Source: Alphaproteobacteria bacterium UBA6038 (lineage in GTDB: Bacteria; Pseudomonadota; Alphaproteobacteria; Micropepsales; Micropepsaceae). From it: DNA of 25,064 bases. The notes under the pieces were generated by a model. That model had not been told where the DNA came from and ran no database searches. It worked only from the letters and a program-made list of their open reading frames with translations. Shown here piece by piece: positions 24,352 through 25,064 of the stretch. The DNA lies in contig DIZC01000010.1 of NCBI GenBank assembly GCA_002429315.1, positions 655 to 25,718 of the forward strand. Reading direction: 5' to 3'. A program made the translations under genes and the position numbers. Position 1 is the stretch's first letter, and every line of letters starts with the position of its first letter.

Positions 24352-25005
24352 TCAACCCGGCGGATGCGGGCCAACGGGCTTCGACAATTCTTCCGGCGGA
24401 TCGAACCGCTTCAGGGTGTTGCCGCGCACGCGAAAGAGCACGCCCTGCCGTTCGTCGAGGCCGGACATGGCCTTCCAGTCCGCGCCCATGAACAATCCGC
24501 GCAGGATGCGCGTGAATGCCCCGTGTGAGACAGCGAAGGTGTCGGCCGCCAGATCTCTGATCCAGCTCTCGGCCCGCGCGGCCACATCGGCATAATTCTC
24601 GCCGCCGCCGGGCACGCGAACGTTCCACTTGTCGTTGCCGCGCTCGACGAATTTGACGGGATCGAGTGCCCGGGCCTCGGCATCCGTCAATCCGTCCCAA
24701 GCGCCGAGGTCGATCTCCTGCAGCCGCGGATCGGTGTCATAGCCGCCTTGCGCCAGGCCCAGATCGCCGCGGATGATTTCCATCGTGGTGCAAGCGCGCT
24801 GCAGCGGGCTGCACACATACGCGAGCGCTGCGGGATCGGGAGCCTCCTTCTTCAGGCATTGCGCGATGGCGTGGGCCTGGTCGCGCCCACGAGGTGTCAG
24901 CGGCGTGTCGAGCGTGCGGCCCTGAAAACGCAATTCCACATTGGCTTCAGTTTCGCCATGGCGGCAGAAATACAGCGTCAGACCTTCGCGAAGCTGCAGC
25001 GCCAT
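24352..25005 (-). CDS. Histidine phosphatase family protein (phosphoglycerate mutase-like)
   Basis: A 217-residue member of the histidine phosphatase superfamily. The phospho-acceptor is H16 in YFCRHGETEAN and the second catalytic His is H161 in FAVSHGAFTRIL. SPLQRACTTMEII and EIDLGAWDGLT fit the cobC/GpmB branch, which acts on various small phosphate esters; the substrate is unknown. Start ATG 25005 shares one base with the fabI stop (TAATG), so the two are translationally coupled. Confidence 0.92.
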   Translation of the reverse strand: MALQLREGLTLYFCRHGETEANVELRFQGRTLDTPLTPRGRDQAHAIAQCLKKEAPDPAALAYVCSPLQRACTTMEIIRGDLGLAQGGYDTDPRLQEIDLGAWDGLTDAEARALDPVKFVERGNDKWNVRVPGGGENYADVAARAESWIRDLAADTFAVSHGAFTRILRGLFMGADWKAMSGLDERQGVLFRVRGNTLKRFDPPEELSKPVGPHPPG

Positions 25006-25064
25006 TACTTCACGGCGATGTCCGGCGCGTCCTCCGCCTTCATGCCGACGATGTTGTAGCCGGC
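25005..25064 (-). CDS. fabI: Enoyl-ACP reductase FabI, 3' end
   Basis: The last 19 residues of a gene running in from the right edge: AGYNIVGMKAEDAPDIAVK then TAA. This closely matches the conserved C-terminus of alphaproteobacterial FabI (NADH-dependent enoyl-acyl carrier protein reductase), which follows the VDAGYN block. Its stop overlaps the next gene's start by one base. The call rests on a short segment. Confidence 0.75.
   Translation of the reverse strand, partial: AGYNIVGMKAEDAPDIAVK

Overview
The window reads as a GC-rich alphaproteobacterial chromosome segment. The end of fabI followed by a histidine phosphatase gene and aroC, the run xseB-dxs-RNA methyltransferase, and a very large TonB-dependent receptor with a Cys-rich surface all point there. 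A Caulobacterales, Sphingomonadales or Rhizomicrobium-like host is my guess; the genus is not determined. I see no rRNA, tRNA, CRISPR array, transposase or integrase.

Layout. 1-960: the 3' end of msrB, then an exported MsrA (methionine sulfoxide repair). 964-1725 (minus): an alpha/beta hydrolase. 1927-3699 (plus): sppA signal peptide peptidase. 3781-10032: an accessory block with a TPR protein carrying an aspartyl/asparaginyl beta-hydroxylase domain (plus), facing three tandem TPR-sulfotransferase paralogues (minus). 10142-13168 (minus): a TonB-dependent receptor just upstream of the sulfotransferases, with a strong intrinsic terminator between them. 13515-14807 (minus): a secreted protein of seven GloVer-like repeats. 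15010-21955 (plus): a dense run of histone-deacetylase-like amidohydrolase, xseB, dxs, an RNA (uracil-C5) methyltransferase lacking its usual N-terminal domain, a membrane-anchored C13 (caspase-like) peptidase, a class I methyltransferase and a small AAA/ABC-type ATPase. 21891-25064 (minus): a solitary VapB-like antitoxin, an SPFH/stomatin protein, aroC, a histidine phosphatase and the 3' end of fabI.

How they may work together. Most of the window is housekeeping: oxidative repair, membrane protein turnover, isoprenoid and chorismate synthesis, lipid synthesis. The unusual part is 3.8-13.2 kb. One outer-membrane receptor sits with three PAPS-dependent sulfotransferases of tyrosylprotein type and one 2-oxoglutarate/Fe(II) hydroxylase. 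All four enzymes share the same plan: an N-terminal TPR region that could hold a protein, then a catalytic domain. I infer a protein or peptide modification system (Tyr sulfation plus Asp/Asn hydroxylation) acting on the receptor or on a ligand it handles. Nothing in the sequence proves the substrate. The other notable oddities are the truncated RNA methyltransferase fused tightly to the end of dxs and the toxin-less antitoxin lying antisense to the ATPase end.
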